Part shown: positions 42,130-52,400 of the stretch, one piece after another
Position numbering within the stretch: position 1 is the first letter of the stretch
How the letters are laid out: every line of letters begins with the position of its first letter
Source of the DNA: Vibrio profundi
GTDB lineage: Bacteria > Pseudomonadota > Gammaproteobacteria > Enterobacterales > Vibrionaceae
Length of the DNA stretch: 64,000 nucleotides
Reading direction: 5' to 3'
Assembly (NCBI RefSeq): GCF_005281835.1
Contig: NZ_RZIS01000005.1
Location: 248,001-312,000 of the forward strand
The notes under the pieces: generated by a model
The model's input: only the letters and a program-made list of their open reading frames with translations
Database searches by the model: none
Told to the model about the DNA's origin: nothing
Made by a program: the position numbers and the translations under genes

Positions 42130-42936
42130 TTAGGCGAATACAAACTTTTCAATGACGTGTGCGACGCCGTGATTGTCGTTACTTTCCGTTATGTAATCTG
42201 CAATCGCTTTTGTTTCTTCCATCGCGTTTTCCATTGCGACTCCTAAACCTGCAAACTTAATCATATGGTGATCATTCTCGGCGTCACCCATACAAATGAC
42301 TTCTTCCGATTTTATGCCCAAATGCTGTGCGATAGCCGCAATACCAACACCTTTGTTGGATTTCGGGTTTAAGAATTCTAAAAAGAAAGGTGCACTCTGT
42401 ACTACTGTAAACTGATCATGCAGTTCACTCGGTAATTGCTTGATGGCTTCGGTTAACTTCGAAGGCTCTGCGACCATCATGGTTTTAATGATCTGGTGAT
42501 CATCTTCCAGTTGCTCAAAATCAAACTCAGTAATGGTAAGACCATTGATAGTTGCTTCAAGTTGAGTGTATTCGTTGTTCTGAGGAGTGATGAGGCCATG
42601 CTGTTCACTAAAAGCATGAACAAAGACACCAAGTTCTTTAGCGAGTTTAGCGATCCTCTTCGCTGAGCGACCATTGCTGATTTCGCTGTGGATCACTTCT
42701 TTTGTTGAAATGTTTTGAACTTTAGAACCGTTATAGAACAGAACAAAGTCATCTTGGCCGTCTATGCCTAATTCATCAAGCTTACTTTGCATACCTTCAA
42801 GTGGTCGACCTGAAGCGAGGACAACTTTGATGCCGGCTTCTCGAGCTTTGGTTATTGCCTGTTTGTTTTCGAGTGATATTTCTTTATTACTGTTGAGTAA
42901 TGTGCCGTCCATGTCTAGAGCAACGAGCTTGTACAT
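42130..42936 (-). CDS. yidA: Cof-type HAD sugar phosphatase, YidA-like
   Basis: This 268-aa protein is a HAD-superfamily phosphatase of the Cof/YidA subgroup. Motif I is LDMDGTLLNS (nucleophile Asp), motif II/III features include ASGRPLEG and NKGVGIAAIAQHLGI, and motif IV is MGDAENDHHMI. Its length and C-terminal HGVAHVIEKFV fit YidA, which dephosphorylates sugar phosphates in E. coli; the natural substrate here is unknown. It is convergent with the NUDIX-PAP2 gene and divergent from queE. Confidence 0.9.
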   Translation of the reverse strand: MYKLVALDMDGTLLNSNKEISLENKQAITKAREAGIKVVLASGRPLEGMQSKLDELGIDGQDDFVLFYNGSKVQNISTKEVIHSEISNGRSAKRIAKLAKELGVFVHAFSEQHGLITPQNNEYTQLEATINGLTITEFDFEQLEDDHQIIKTMMVAEPSKLTEAIKQLPSELHDQFTVVQSAPFFLEFLNPKSNKGVGIAAIAQHLGIKSEEVICMGDAENDHHMIKFAGLGVAMENAMEETKAIADYITESNDNHGVAHVIEKFVFA

Positions 42937-43031
42937 AACTTACCTAAAACGTGATTTATAATTCGTTACTGAGCATATTGAAAGTTGGTAACAGTAGCCA
43001 GTTATTTGATCAATTAGTAACTGAATTTTTC

Positions 43032-43037
43032 TATAAT
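43032..43037 (+). promoter_or_regulatory. Possible -10 element of queE-queC
   Basis: TATAAT is an exact -10 hexamer 73 bp before the queE start. No good -35 sits at 16-18 bp; TTGATC is 20 bp away. Downstream, GCAAG (43049-43053) and CTTGC (43073-43077) can pair in the leader. Confidence 0.4.
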
Positions 43038-43110
43038 TTGACCTTCTAGCAAGAGTGTTTTAAGGTCTCGCCCTTGCGTATTTTTGATATTGGTATGAGC
43101 CGAGGCAAAG

Positions 43111-43779
43111 TTGTATAAAATTAACGAAATGTTTGAAACTATTCAGGGTGAAGGGTTTTTTACCGGAGTTCCTGCTGTATTTGTCCGCTTACAAGTTTGC
43201 CCTGTCGGCTGCTCTTGGTGTGACACCAAACAAACGTGGGAAGCTTTGCCAGAAGAGCAAGTTACATTAGGCGATATTATGGTTAAGACTGAGGATTCAC
43301 CAACGTGGTCCCCAATCGACGCTGAAGGTATTGTCGCAGAGTACAAAAAGCAGGGTTACACCGCTAAGCATATCGTTATTACGGGTGGCGAGCCTTGTAT
43401 TTACGACTTGAACCCTCTAACAGAGGCGTTTGAAGCCATTGATTGCCAGTGCCAAATTGAAACAAGCGGTACCTCAGAGGTTCTTGCTACTAAAAATACA
43501 TGGGTGACAGTGTCACCAAAAGTGGCAATGAAAGGGAAATTACCCGTATTGAAATCGGCGCTTGAGCGAGCAAACGAAATTAAACACCCAGTAGGGACCA
43601 CGAAAGATATCGAACATTTGGATCGTCTTCTTGAGAGTGCAGAGTTGCTAAAAGGTGTTGTCATTGCTCTTCAGCCAATTAGTCAAAAAGACCGCGCGAC
43701 ACAACTTTGTATCGATACTTGTGTGAAACGTAATTGGCGCCTTTCAATTCAGACACATAAATATCTTAGTATCGCTTAG
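43111..43779 (+). CDS. queE: 7-carboxy-7-deazaguanine synthase
   Basis: QueE is the radical-SAM enzyme that forms the 7-deazaguanine ring in queuosine synthesis. The 222-aa protein has the [4Fe-4S] motif CPVGCSWC (C-x3-C-x2-C), the substrate region EMFETIQGEGFFTG and the SAM motif TGGEP. The start is TTG at 43111, supported by GAGG five bases upstream and by the conserved MYKINEMFETIQGEG beginning. queC follows 27 bp downstream; the two act in successive steps. Confidence 0.96.
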   Translation: MYKINEMFETIQGEGFFTGVPAVFVRLQVCPVGCSWCDTKQTWEALPEEQVTLGDIMVKTEDSPTWSPIDAEGIVAEYKKQGYTAKHIVITGGEPCIYDLNPLTEAFEAIDCQCQIETSGTSEVLATKNTWVTVSPKVAMKGKLPVLKSALERANEIKHPVGTTKDIEHLDRLLESAELLKGVVIALQPISQKDRATQLCIDTCVKRNWRLSIQTHKYLSIA

Positions 43780-43806
43780 ATTTGCCAAGCTTATCGAGGA
43801 ATAGAA

Positions 43807-44493
43807 ATGAATAAAGCAGTTGTAGTGTTTAGTGGTGGACAAGATTCCACAACCTGTTTAGTGCAAGCGCTTAAAGAGTTTGATGAAGTACATGCAATCA
43901 CATTCGATTATGGTCAACGCCACCGTTTAGAAATTGAAGTAGCGGAGACGCTTGCAAAAGAGCTAGGCGTAAAAGCGCATAAAGTGATGGATGTGACTCT
44001 ATTAAATGAGCTAGCGATTAGCTCTTTGACTCGTGACGATATTCCTGTATCTCATGAGCTACAGGAAAATGGTTTACCTAACTCGTTTGTCCCAGGAAGA
44101 AACATTCTATTTCTAACATTAGCTGGTATTTATGCTTATCAGATAGGTGCAGACACGGTGATTACTGGTGTATGTGAGACAGATTTCTCTGGTTACCCAG
44201 ATTGCCGTGATGAGTTTGTTAAAGCAATGAACTCTGCGTTAGTTCAAGGTATGGATAAGAAGCTAGAAATCAAAACCCCATTGATGTGGTTGAATAAGGC
44301 TGAAACATGGGCACTAGCCGATCAATACCAAGCGTTAGAGTTAGTCAGAAACAAGACACTAACTTGCTACAATGGGATCATTGGAGACGGTTGTGGTGAT
44401 TGCCCTGCATGTGATTTACGTAAAGCTGGTTTAACGGATTACCTAGATAACCGTGAACAAGTTATGCAGTCTCTGGTGAATAAGCAGAAGTAG
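43807..44493 (+). CDS. queC: 7-cyano-7-deazaguanine synthase
   Basis: QueC converts the QueE product to preQ0 using ATP and ammonia. The 228-aa protein has the PP-loop [13 protein letters not shown] near the N-terminus and the C-terminal zinc-binding cysteines in [24 protein letters not shown] sequence precedes the ATG. Its 3' end overlaps the 3' end of the convergent GGDEF gene by 32 bp. Confidence 0.97.
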   Translation: MNKAVVVFSGGQDSTTCLVQALKEFDEVHAITFDYGQRHRLEIEVAETLAKELGVKAHKVMDVTLLNELAISSLTRDDIPVSHELQENGLPNSFVPGRNILFLTLAGIYAYQIGADTVITGVCETDFSGYPDCRDEFVKAMNSALVQGMDKKLEIKTPLMWLNKAETWALADQYQALELVRNKTLTCYNGIIGDGCGDCPACDLRKAGLTDYLDNREQVMQSLVNKQK

Positions 44494-46453
44494 GAAGATC
44501 GATAGCTTCATTGTAGGCATCAATAATGCAATTTCGACCATTCTTCTTTGCTTGGTAAAGGGCTTGGTCGAGAATTGAATACAACTCATCAAAGTCTCTT
44601 AATGAACGTGATGTAGCCAAATAAGAAAAGCTTGCAGTGACATTCAATGGTGTGTGAGCTTCTGAAACAAACCTTGAGTTTGCGATGGTTTGATGAAGGT
44701 GGGCGACACGTAGGCTGATGTCTTGTTCTTCAACATCCGTAAGCAAAATTATAAACTCCTCTCCTCCAAGTCGGCCAATGAACTCATTGTCATTCAGTAG
44801 ATCGCGGATACGTTGTGATATATGAACTAATGCTCGATCACCGGTAGGGTGCCCGTGCTCGTCATTAATCAGTTTGAAGTTATCTAAATCAAGCAATATC
44901 AATACGTGTTTATGCTCATGTTCGTTGATAGCTGGTGTCTGTTTTATTTTTTGAATTGCGGTTGCTCGATTCAAGCACTGTGTCATTAGATCTAGCTGGG
45001 ATTTTAGCTTTGTTTTTCTGTTTGAAATAAAGGAAAGACTGGCGATACACAACAATAAGATCACCACCAAGTTATACATCAGTCTTTGGTTTTCCATTTG
45101 TTCAATTTGCATGCGATCTAAGCGTGACTTATTGAGTAAATTAGAGTTGCTCAACTCTTTCTCATATTGAGCTTTGGTAAGTTCCAATGCTTCGTACGCG
45201 AGCCTGTTGTTTGAATCACGAGTAGTGAGCTCTGCCTCTGCATATTGCTTGTAATACTGATAAGCACTTTGATAATCGTGGTTTAAGTTCGATAAGTCGG
45301 TTAGCTGGATCAACGTACGACTAAGATACTTGGTACGTTGGACTTTCTCTGAAAGGCTTTTGGCTAAGTTGGCATAATGAAACGCTTCATTAATTAATTC
45401 TTGATCTTCAAACATATCACTCAGCGCCAAATAGCTTTCAATTCGGATTCCGTCATGACCAAAGCTTGCTGCGCTGCTTAATGCTGTGACGAGGTAACCG
45501 TGAGCGACGTCATAATCACCTAAAGCGGTATATGCTTTACCTAAACCCAAGTTAGTCATGCCCAAGCCATATTCGTGACTAACATCGGTTAGCAATTGAA
45601 ATGCAACCTTATAATGATGAATCGCTTTATCTATATAGCTTTGCACGATGTAAAGGCTGGCTAAACTATGATGAACTTGAGCTTGTTCTAACTTCGATGA
45701 CGTTTGACGTAGCTTTAGGGCCTCGGTTAAGTATTCTTCTGATTGCTGGTATTGCTTTAGATCCCTCAATAGGTTGCCAATATCGTTGTAAATACCGGAG
45801 ACATCGCGACCAGATGGAAATTGTTGAAGTAACTCTTGGTATGAATTCAAGGCTAGGTGGTAGTTGCCTCTAAAATAGTGATTATTGGCGATAACACGAT
45901 ACGCTAGGTAGCGAGGCATAGCTGGATCGTCAGCTGCTTTAATATGGTTTTCTAATGAAGAACAGTAGTAGTTGGCTTTGTGGTATTGAGCCTGTTCATT
46001 TAAAGAACGGCATAGTTGGTATTCTGTTAATATCTTTCCATCTAAATCCTGAGTAGCTTGCATACGTTCTAGAATGGATAAATAAGCTTGTTGTGCGTCG
46101 CTGTAATTACCTCGACCATCGTTAGCTAGCGCATTAATAAATTGCTCTTCTAGAGCGTTAAATTGAGCGTCTAATGAGTCACCACCAAAATAGGGCTGTT
46201 GGTTGTTTGTCATAAAGCTGTAGAGCAAAGAACTAATGTAAAGTTTTTCTCCAGAGGCCTCCAAACTAGAGTATCGGTCTTGAAGCATGTTTAGGGCGCT
46301 GTTTTTATCTGTATCAAGCTTATCTAGGTAAACTTCATGCCACTGTGCTTTTTTGCTTTGTACAGGAGGAGAGGCGAGCTCGTTACTTGCGTAAGAGAAA
46401 CTCGGAAGCAGTGCGAAAATGAAACAAGTGATAGATAGCTGGAGAGTCGGCAT
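44462..46453 (-). CDS. Diguanylate cyclase with periplasmic TPR sensor
   Basis: A 663-aa protein. A signal sequence (about 1-22) leads to a long helical region with TPR-like repeats (about 100-400; for example [20 protein letters not shown] and [19 protein letters not shown]), a coiled segment, one membrane helix (about 452-475) and a cytoplasmic GGDEF domain. The active site is GGEEF ([13 protein letters not shown], about 560), so c-di-GMP synthesis is likely. The RxxD inhibitory site is not seen; the position reads NDNE. The gene is convergent with queC, sharing 32 bp. Confidence 0.9.
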   Translation of the reverse strand: MPTLQLSITCFIFALLPSFSYASNELASPPVQSKKAQWHEVYLDKLDTDKNSALNMLQDRYSSLEASGEKLYISSLLYSFMTNNQQPYFGGDSLDAQFNALEEQFINALANDGRGNYSDAQQAYLSILERMQATQDLDGKILTEYQLCRSLNEQAQYHKANYYCSSLENHIKAADDPAMPRYLAYRVIANNHYFRGNYHLALNSYQELLQQFPSGRDVSGIYNDIGNLLRDLKQYQQSEEYLTEALKLRQTSSKLEQAQVHHSLASLYIVQSYIDKAIHHYKVAFQLLTDVSHEYGLGMTNLGLGKAYTALGDYDVAHGYLVTALSSAASFGHDGIRIESYLALSDMFEDQELINEAFHYANLAKSLSEKVQRTKYLSRTLIQLTDLSNLNHDYQSAYQYYKQYAEAELTTRDSNNRLAYEALELTKAQYEKELSNSNLLNKSRLDRMQIEQMENQRLMYNLVVILLLCIASLSFISNRKTKLKSQLDLMTQCLNRATAIQKIKQTPAINEHEHKHVLILLDLDNFKLINDEHGHPTGDRALVHISQRIRDLLNDNEFIGRLGGEEFIILLTDVEEQDISLRVAHLHQTIANSRFVSEAHTPLNVTASFSYLATSRSLRDFDELYSILDQALYQAKKNGRNCIIDAYNEAIDLPTSAYSPETA

Positions 46454-46571
46454 ATTTCTTATAATTATTTGATAAGGAATGCCATTCTAAGTTTAACAGA
46501 TTGAGTTCGCAATTTTATGCGGGTAGAAATATGAAATGTGCGATAAAGTTCGCGGGCGGTAAGGGGATTGT

Positions 46572-46595
46572 AGGCCGCATTAGGTTATGCGGCCT
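46572..46595 (-). other. Strong hairpin downstream of the DUF2750 gene
   Basis: AGGCCGCAT / ATGCGGCCT, a perfect 9-bp stem with a 6-base loop, 9 bp past the stop. No U-tract follows on the minus strand, so it may be an inefficient terminator or 3'-end stabiliser. The remaining 46454-46571 shows nothing notable. Confidence 0.55.
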
Positions 46596-46603
46596 CATAC
46601 ATA

Positions 46604-46954
46604 CTAGATGTACAACTTGGCTAGATCTGAAGGCTCTAGTTCTTTACCTTCTAAACTTGCATTCCAGTTAGTACCAACTAAAACGCCATCTTCAGCTAGT
46701 GTCAGTAGCCAGTCTTCAACGAAGATATCTAGTGGGATTTCTAGAACTTCAAAGTCAGCCCATTCTTCTACGTTATGAGTTTCAGCATCTTCCTTGCTTG
46801 ACCAAAATGGCATCACTTCGCTGTTTTCGAATTCAGTTGAGTCACATGCTAGCCAACCTTCTTCGTTACGAAGACCCCATACCAGCTTGTTCGCTGTAGT
46901 CTCTGAAACAAATAGTTCTAGGTTTGCTTGGATGTCAGCAGTTAGTTTACTCAT
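46604..46954 (-). CDS. DUF2750-family protein
   Basis: A 116-aa acidic protein matching the DUF2750 pattern: VWGLRNEEGWLACDSTEFEN, then MPFWSSKEDAETHNVEEW and LEIPLDIFVEDWLL, with VGTNWNASLEGKELEPSDLA at the end. The family has no known function; members are small soluble cytoplasmic proteins, common in gammaproteobacteria. It is a single gene with its own hairpin. Confidence 0.85.
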   Translation of the reverse strand: MSKLTADIQANLELFVSETTANKLVWGLRNEEGWLACDSTEFENSEVMPFWSSKEDAETHNVEEWADFEVLEIPLDIFVEDWLLTLAEDGVLVGTNWNASLEGKELEPSDLAKLYI

Positions 46955-47058
46955 TAGTTAGCTCTCTATAATTTGAACGCCGATAGAGTAACACTATAGA
47001 TTTACAAGGTACATAATAAAACTATGCTCTTAGAGAAGAGGTATGCCCTTGGTCGTTA

Positions 47059-47089
47059 ATAAAAGAAAAGGCTAGCAGATAGCTAGCCT
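47059..47089 (-). terminator. Terminator of the TolC-like/OmpA-like operon
   Basis: On the minus strand AGGCTAGC and GCTAGCCT form an 8-bp stem followed by TTTTCTTTTATT. It begins 10 bp after the OmpA-like stop. Confidence 0.85.
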
Positions 47090-47098
47090 CAATTGTTG

Positions 47099-47710
47099 TC
47101 ATTTATCTATGGTAGTAAATATATGCCATTCTTCTTTCACGTTGCCTTTGAACCCGACGACACTCGCGACAACCTTTCGATTTTTTGCATGACTTAATTC
47201 ATCAGTTCCTTTTTCAGACAAGTTTTCATCGCCATAACCAACAATTTTAATACGAGTGTGACTAATTCCGTTTCCTATGAGCGCTTGCTTAACGTTATTT
47301 GCACGTTCTTTAGATAGCATCAAATTGTGTGAAGCCTTGCCGGTTTTACTTGCATAACCCTGCAATTCAATCGAGGTGCTAGAATATTGCTTAAGAAACC
47401 CTGCCATTTCACGGATTTGTGTAAGAAATACGGGGTTAACCTCAGTTGAGTTATTAGCAAACAATACATGTAGTTGCATTTTTTGGGATGTTTTGACAAA
47501 AGTACCGCACCCATCATTGTCTAACTCTGCACGAGACGGTGTATCTGGACATAAGTCACGCGCGTTGATAACGCCATCATTGTCATCATCGAGTAAATCT
47601 GACGCCTGGTTTGCTATTGGAGTCGCGCGGTACTCAAACTCATCATCTTGTGATGCAAGTGCGTTAACAGAAATAGGCAATAGTAAAAGTGGCAATAATT
47701 GTTTAAGCAT
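47099..47710 (-). CDS. OmpA-family protein with thrombospondin-type calcium repeat
   Basis: This 203-aa protein has a signal peptide (about 1-19), a calcium-binding TSP3-like stretch (DDDNDGVINARDLCPDTP) and a C-terminal OmpA-like peptidoglycan-binding domain (about 80-190; IELQGYASKTGKASHNLMLS and the conserved KERANNVKQAL, NRKVVA). It has no lipobox. It follows the TolC-family gene by 2 bp; such pairs occur with LapA-type adhesin export systems, and the giant adhesin gene is divergent. A role in anchoring or assisting the export channel is inferred. Confidence 0.9.
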   Translation of the reverse strand: MLKQLLPLLLLPISVNALASQDDEFEYRATPIANQASDLLDDDNDGVINARDLCPDTPSRAELDNDGCGTFVKTSQKMQLHVLFANNSTEVNPVFLTQIREMAGFLKQYSSTSIELQGYASKTGKASHNLMLSKERANNVKQALIGNGISHTRIKIVGYGDENLSEKGTDELSHAKNRKVVASVVGFKGNVKEEWHIFTTIDK

Positions 47711-47712
47711 GA

Positions 47713-49023
47713 TTAATATTCCACCTTCTCATTCCATTCTTCTGGCACATCAACACGAAGCGCTGTCAGTAAGTTGCCTGTCGCATTCATTACGCGGTAC
47801 TTAGCGTATTGCTCATCATATTTCGCGTCTAGGTAACCTTTTCGAGCTTCGAATAACTCATTTTCAGTGTTTAATAAATCCAATAGAGTACGTTTACCTA
47901 TACGGTATTGTTTCTCATAGGCGATAACCGTTTCTGATGCCGAATCGACATGATCTGACAAGAAGTCTTTTTGCTGTAAGGTTAGGTCTAATGCACTCCA
48001 AGATAGCCTTAAACTTTCTTCAACCGTGCGGTAAGTACGTTCTCTTAAATCTTTCGCTTTATTTAACTGGTACGCTGCACTTTCTGCACGATCTGAATCT
48101 GCGCCACCGTTATATAGATTGTATCTCAGACGCAGCATAGCCGAAAGTTCGTCACTGCTGCCTTCAGTACCACCTGCATCATCTCGCCAAGTTTGAGCGG
48201 CTTGAAAAGATAGGGTTGGATAGTTGGTGCTTTTGCTTTGTTTATATTGGAATTTCGCAGAGTCGACATCCACTTGAGCAATCTTAATCACTGGGTGATG
48301 TTCTAAAGCTTGTTTTAAAGCGCCATCTATCGTTAATGGGATAGCGGTTGAATCTGCGCGAGGGAATACTAAGCCTTGCGGTGATTGACCAACGATTCGC
48401 ATGAACTGTGTGTGGGTATCAAACAGGTTATTTTGCGCTGCAAGCAAATTACCGTGGGCTTTCGCGATACGAGCTTCGACTTGAGTCATATCCGCAATTG
48501 ACCCAATGCCGGAATCTACACGTTTTTTAATATCACGATAGATGTCTTTGTGGGTCGCGAGATTACTCTCAGACAAAGATAAAACTTCATATGCCTTAAC
48601 AGCATCCAAATAAATCTTCGTAACTTCAAGTGCAATATCTTGGGCATCGGATAATAATTGGAAGCGCACAGACTCTGCGTCCGCAGCGGTACGGTCGATA
48701 TCATTGAGTGTACCCGAACCGTCCCATATTAATTGAGTAAGAGTTAGCGTCGCTTCCTTACGAGTTAGCTCAGTACCTTCATTATTATTTGATGCTAAGT
48801 TGGTTTCTTCATAGCCGATACCAGCGTCCAAATCTATGCTTGGTCTATACGCTCCGCCAGAAGCATCATGAACATATCTTTTACTTATATATTCATTAAA
48901 CGAGCTTTTAATCTCAGGGTTGTTTTGTAATGTGAGCGATACTGCTTGCTCTAAGGTTTGCCCTAAAGAAGGAAAGCTCAACGCGATAAGTGTGCTTAAC
49001 GTACTTTTTTGAATCCAGTTCAA
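47713..49023 (-). CDS. TolC-family outer-membrane channel (LapE-like)
   Basis: About 436 aa with a signal peptide (to about residue 20, PSLGQT) and two OEP-type helical repeats: LEQAVSLTLQNNPEIKSSFN then DAVKAYEVLSLSESNL, and later KQALEHHPVIKIAQVDVDSAK and YRIGKRTLLDLLNTENELFE. TolC-family trimers form the outer-membrane duct of type I secretion and efflux. Adjacent to a divergent LapA-like adhesin it is probably LapE-like; the ABC and membrane-fusion partners are not in this window. The start is taken as TTG 49023, which has GGAGA six bases upstream; another TTG at 49047 has no such site. Confidence 0.92.
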   Translation of the reverse strand: MNWIQKSTLSTLIALSFPSLGQTLEQAVSLTLQNNPEIKSSFNEYISKRYVHDASGGAYRPSIDLDAGIGYEETNLASNNNEGTELTRKEATLTLTQLIWDGSGTLNDIDRTAADAESVRFQLLSDAQDIALEVTKIYLDAVKAYEVLSLSESNLATHKDIYRDIKKRVDSGIGSIADMTQVEARIAKAHGNLLAAQNNLFDTHTQFMRIVGQSPQGLVFPRADSTAIPLTIDGALKQALEHHPVIKIAQVDVDSAKFQYKQSKSTNYPTLSFQAAQTWRDDAGGTEGSSDELSAMLRLRYNLYNGGADSDRAESAAYQLNKAKDLRERTYRTVEESLRLSWSALDLTLQQKDFLSDHVDSASETVIAYEKQYRIGKRTLLDLLNTENELFEARKGYLDAKYDEQYAKYRVMNATGNLLTALRVDVPEEWNEKVEY

Positions 49024-49427
49024 CTTGCTTCTCCAAAAAGCATGCAATCAATGCGTGAATCTTATTAGAATCTTAGTCTCAAAATTGAGAAAGTGGAAAT
49101 TTAGTGTCAATAAATTAACACATCATAATCACAAATGATAATTGTACAGGCTGTTGAATGTGAAAACATTGTTGCATAGCCCATAAGATAAACTTCTATC
49201 CTAAGTATTTGAAATTATATTTTTCAAAAGCATAAATAAACACAATTATGAGATCTTGGTTCTAATAAAATGTTGTGACCTAAATCTAGTCCTGGTTACT
49301 GGGATGTTATCAGTATGTCGTTTTGAAGTGTCTTATATACTTGTCAGTGTTATATTTAAAGTAATTATGATTATTTCAAGTCAGAAAATTGACGCTGCAT
49401 GTTGATTTACGGGATTTAGAGGCTTTT
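49024..49427. other. 404-bp divergent intergenic region, TolC-like versus adhesin gene
   Basis: Very AT-rich, with the size expected for two regulated divergent promoters. I see no convincing sigma-70 pair, no strong palindrome and no open reading frame. The adhesin's ribosome-binding site AGAGG (49418-49422) lies five bases before its ATG. The upstream TTG 49389 is in frame but has no such site. Confidence 0.5.
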
Positions 49428-52400
49428 ATGGATTTATCGACTTTGATTGCTGGTGGTGCTCTTACTATTGGGCAACGTATCGTTTTAGATATAAACGGTA
49501 ATATCAAACTGCTGGAACTTGGTGAGTCACCTCAGTTTGGTGATGTTGTGCTGGAGTCGTTCAGTGGCAACCCAGATGCTACTCCAAAGGTATCTAGAAT
49601 ATCTGAAGAAGGTGAAGTCGATATAACTAGCGAAATTGAAGATATTTTCGCAGCTCTTGAAGAAGGGCAAGATCCTACCCAATTAGATGATGAGTTCGCC
49701 ACAGCAGCGGGTGCCGGAACAGGTTCGAGCTTGGTATCGGCAGGCAGCGTCGAACGTGACGGCGCTGAATCCATAGCTGAAACTGAATTCGATACCGCAG
49801 GTCTTGAATCATTAGGCCTTTCAACCACACAAAGTTTGGCTTTGCTTGAAGCCTTCAATAGCGAATCCGGTACATCAGCTTCTGATACGACAGCGGATGC
49901 GGACAGCAACTTTAGCGTGACCGTGGCTTCAAGCGACGAAATCACCAATGCTGAAGAAGCCGACGATGTGAGCGTGACGCTAGGTGGCGTGGACGCGGAT
50001 GCCGTGAGCGTGAAAGTGACGTTCAGCGATGGCACAAACAGCGTGGTTGTGGACGCGACGGAAACAGGCGGCGTCTGGAGTGTGGCGGATGCCGATCTGA
50101 CATCACTGACCGACGGAAACATCACCGTGACGGCGCTAGTAACCGATAGTTCAGGGAACGCCAAAGAAGTGACCGATACGCTGCTCTTGGATACCGAGCT
50201 GAGCAAACCAACCATCGACCTGGTTGACGGCAGCGATACTGGCGTCAGCAACAGCGACAACCTGACCAACGATACGACGCCAACGTTCGCACTGGGCAAC
50301 ATCGACAGCGATGCAGATACAGTCGAAGTGTTCGACGGCAGCACCAAGCTGGGCGATGCGGTGCAGGCGGGAGACGGCAGCTGGAGCTTCACGCCGAGCA
50401 CGCCTCTGGCGGACGGCACGTACGACTTGAGCGTGAAAGTGACCGACGATGCGGGCAACGAGAGCAGCTCTGACGCACTGAGCGTTGAGGTGGACATCGA
50501 GCTGAGCAAACCAACCATCGACCTGGTTGACGGCAGCGATACTGGCGTCAGCAACAGCGACAACCTGACCAACGATACGACGCCAACGTTCGCACTGGGC
50601 AACATCGACAGCGATGCAGATACAGTCGAAGTGTTCGACGGCAGCACCAAGCTGGGCGATGCGGTGCAGGCGGGAGACGGCAGCTGGAGCTTCACGCCGA
50701 GCACGCCTCTGGCGGACGGCACGTACGACTTGAGCGTGAAAGTGACCGACGATGCGGGCAACGAGAGCAGCTCTGACGCACTGAGCGTAATGCTAGATAC
50801 AGATGAACCAACAGTAGTTATAACAGCAACAGACACCAACCTATCGGCAGGCGAAGCAACCACCATCACGTTCCAGTTCAGTGAAGCGGTAGAAGGCTTC
50901 GCGGAAGAAGACATCACGGTAGCTGGCGGTACGCTGAGCGGGCTAACGCAAGTAGATGGCGACACCTGGACAGCGACGTTCACGCAAAGTGGCAACGAAA
51001 CCCCGAGCGTGACCGTGACCGATGAAAGCTACACCGACGTGGCGGGCAACCAGGGTGCGGAAGGTACGCTGAGCTTAGATAGCATACAGGATAAGCCAGA
51101 AGCACAAGATTTCTCAGTTGGCCTGAACAGCCAGGGTGAAGCGTCATTTACATTTGATGGAGGTCAGTCTGGTTCACAAGATAATGTTTCGGACCAAGAG
51201 GACGACATTTCAGGTACTCCGGTACAAATCGTGATGTTGGAAGAGCCGTTGTTCGGTACGATTTATGACGTTTCATCGGGTACGCCTGTTCCAGTTAGTG
51301 CTAATACGGCGATTAGTAGTGAAGCTCAACTTGAGTATGTTGAAGACACCAATGCTGTTGACAACTTAGACTTTGTTGCTTCGCAGTTCTCATCTGAAGT
51401 TAATTCAGGTGCTAGCTCAGTCGATTTCTTGAATGGCTCCGTTTCTATTTCGTCCGGTAGTTACACCGGGAATGGACCAACACCAGGCAATGTATCTTCT
51501 TCAACTACTTATCTGTCTTATGTGAGTGGCTCACAGAAGGATGGGTTTGGTGTAAGCACTGCGCCTAGTTCAAACAGTGAGTTAGACGTTACTAGCAAAG
51601 AGTTCATTTCAATCGACTACAGCGACAGTGGTGCTGTTATTACTGAAGCGAACGTCGAATTTGGTAGTGTATATAGCCACTATAATGAAGGACATAGTGC
51701 GGAAGGTGAGATCAATATCGTTGCATTGGATGCTGATGGCAATGTGGTTGCTCAATTTAACTATGATGCTGACGAAGACAATGGTGATCTCCCACTCGTC
51801 ATTGATAGTAACGGTGTAGCAACGGTTAACGTAAATGTACCAGGTGGTTTTACTGAACTAAGAGTCTATACCACTCAAGATGGCTCCGATTCACCAACTA
51901 CCAACTCGAACATCACACTAAAAGGTGTTGATGTGGTAAGTGCGGAACTAAATGAGGTTATTGATTATAAATCTTTAGACTCTGATGGCTTGTTGAGTGA
52001 CGAAACGGCTCAGTTAACTATTTCTGACAATACTGTAGAGTTAGCTCCTGTTGCTCAAGATGATACGGTATCTGTATTCGGTGGATTGTCAGGTTACTAT
52101 TACGCCTCATCCGAAAGTGTAAACGGCAATTTGGAGTCAGTTCAAGATGCGCTTGACGTAATAGCGAGTAAAGATCCTGACCTAACGTTCGATGCCAAAG
52201 ATATCAACTACACGTTGGATGGGAATGGAAATGGGCTGAGCTCTCAAACTCAGTTCGAAGACTTCTTAAATAATGATGCTTCGTCGGTAGAAGGTACGGT
52301 TGGCAGCCATACTGATGGCGTAGTACAAATGAGTGGTTCGGTCTATCTGGAACCTGGTGATTACGCGTTTAAAGTTACGGCAGATGACGGATATACAATA

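Noticed and set aside
43031..43090. preQ1-I riboswitch before queE
   Set aside because: Only the TTCTAGC loop resembles the class; the A-rich pairing tail is absent and the likely transcription start is too far downstream. Kept only as a low-interest observation.
46572..46595. Rho-independent terminator call for the hairpin after the DUF2750 gene
   Set aside because: The stem is strong but no U-tract follows on the minus strand, so it is listed only as a hairpin.
49389..49427. Upstream TTG start for the adhesin
   Set aside because: ATG 49428 has AGAGG at five-base spacing while the TTG has none, and the extra 13 residues are not hydrophobic or retention-like.
49532..50995. 487-codon open frame on the minus strand within the adhesin gene
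   Set aside because: It is antisense to a well-supported protein, mirrors its GC-rich repeats (Ser/Val/Leu-rich repetitive product) and has no ribosome-binding site; a composition artefact.
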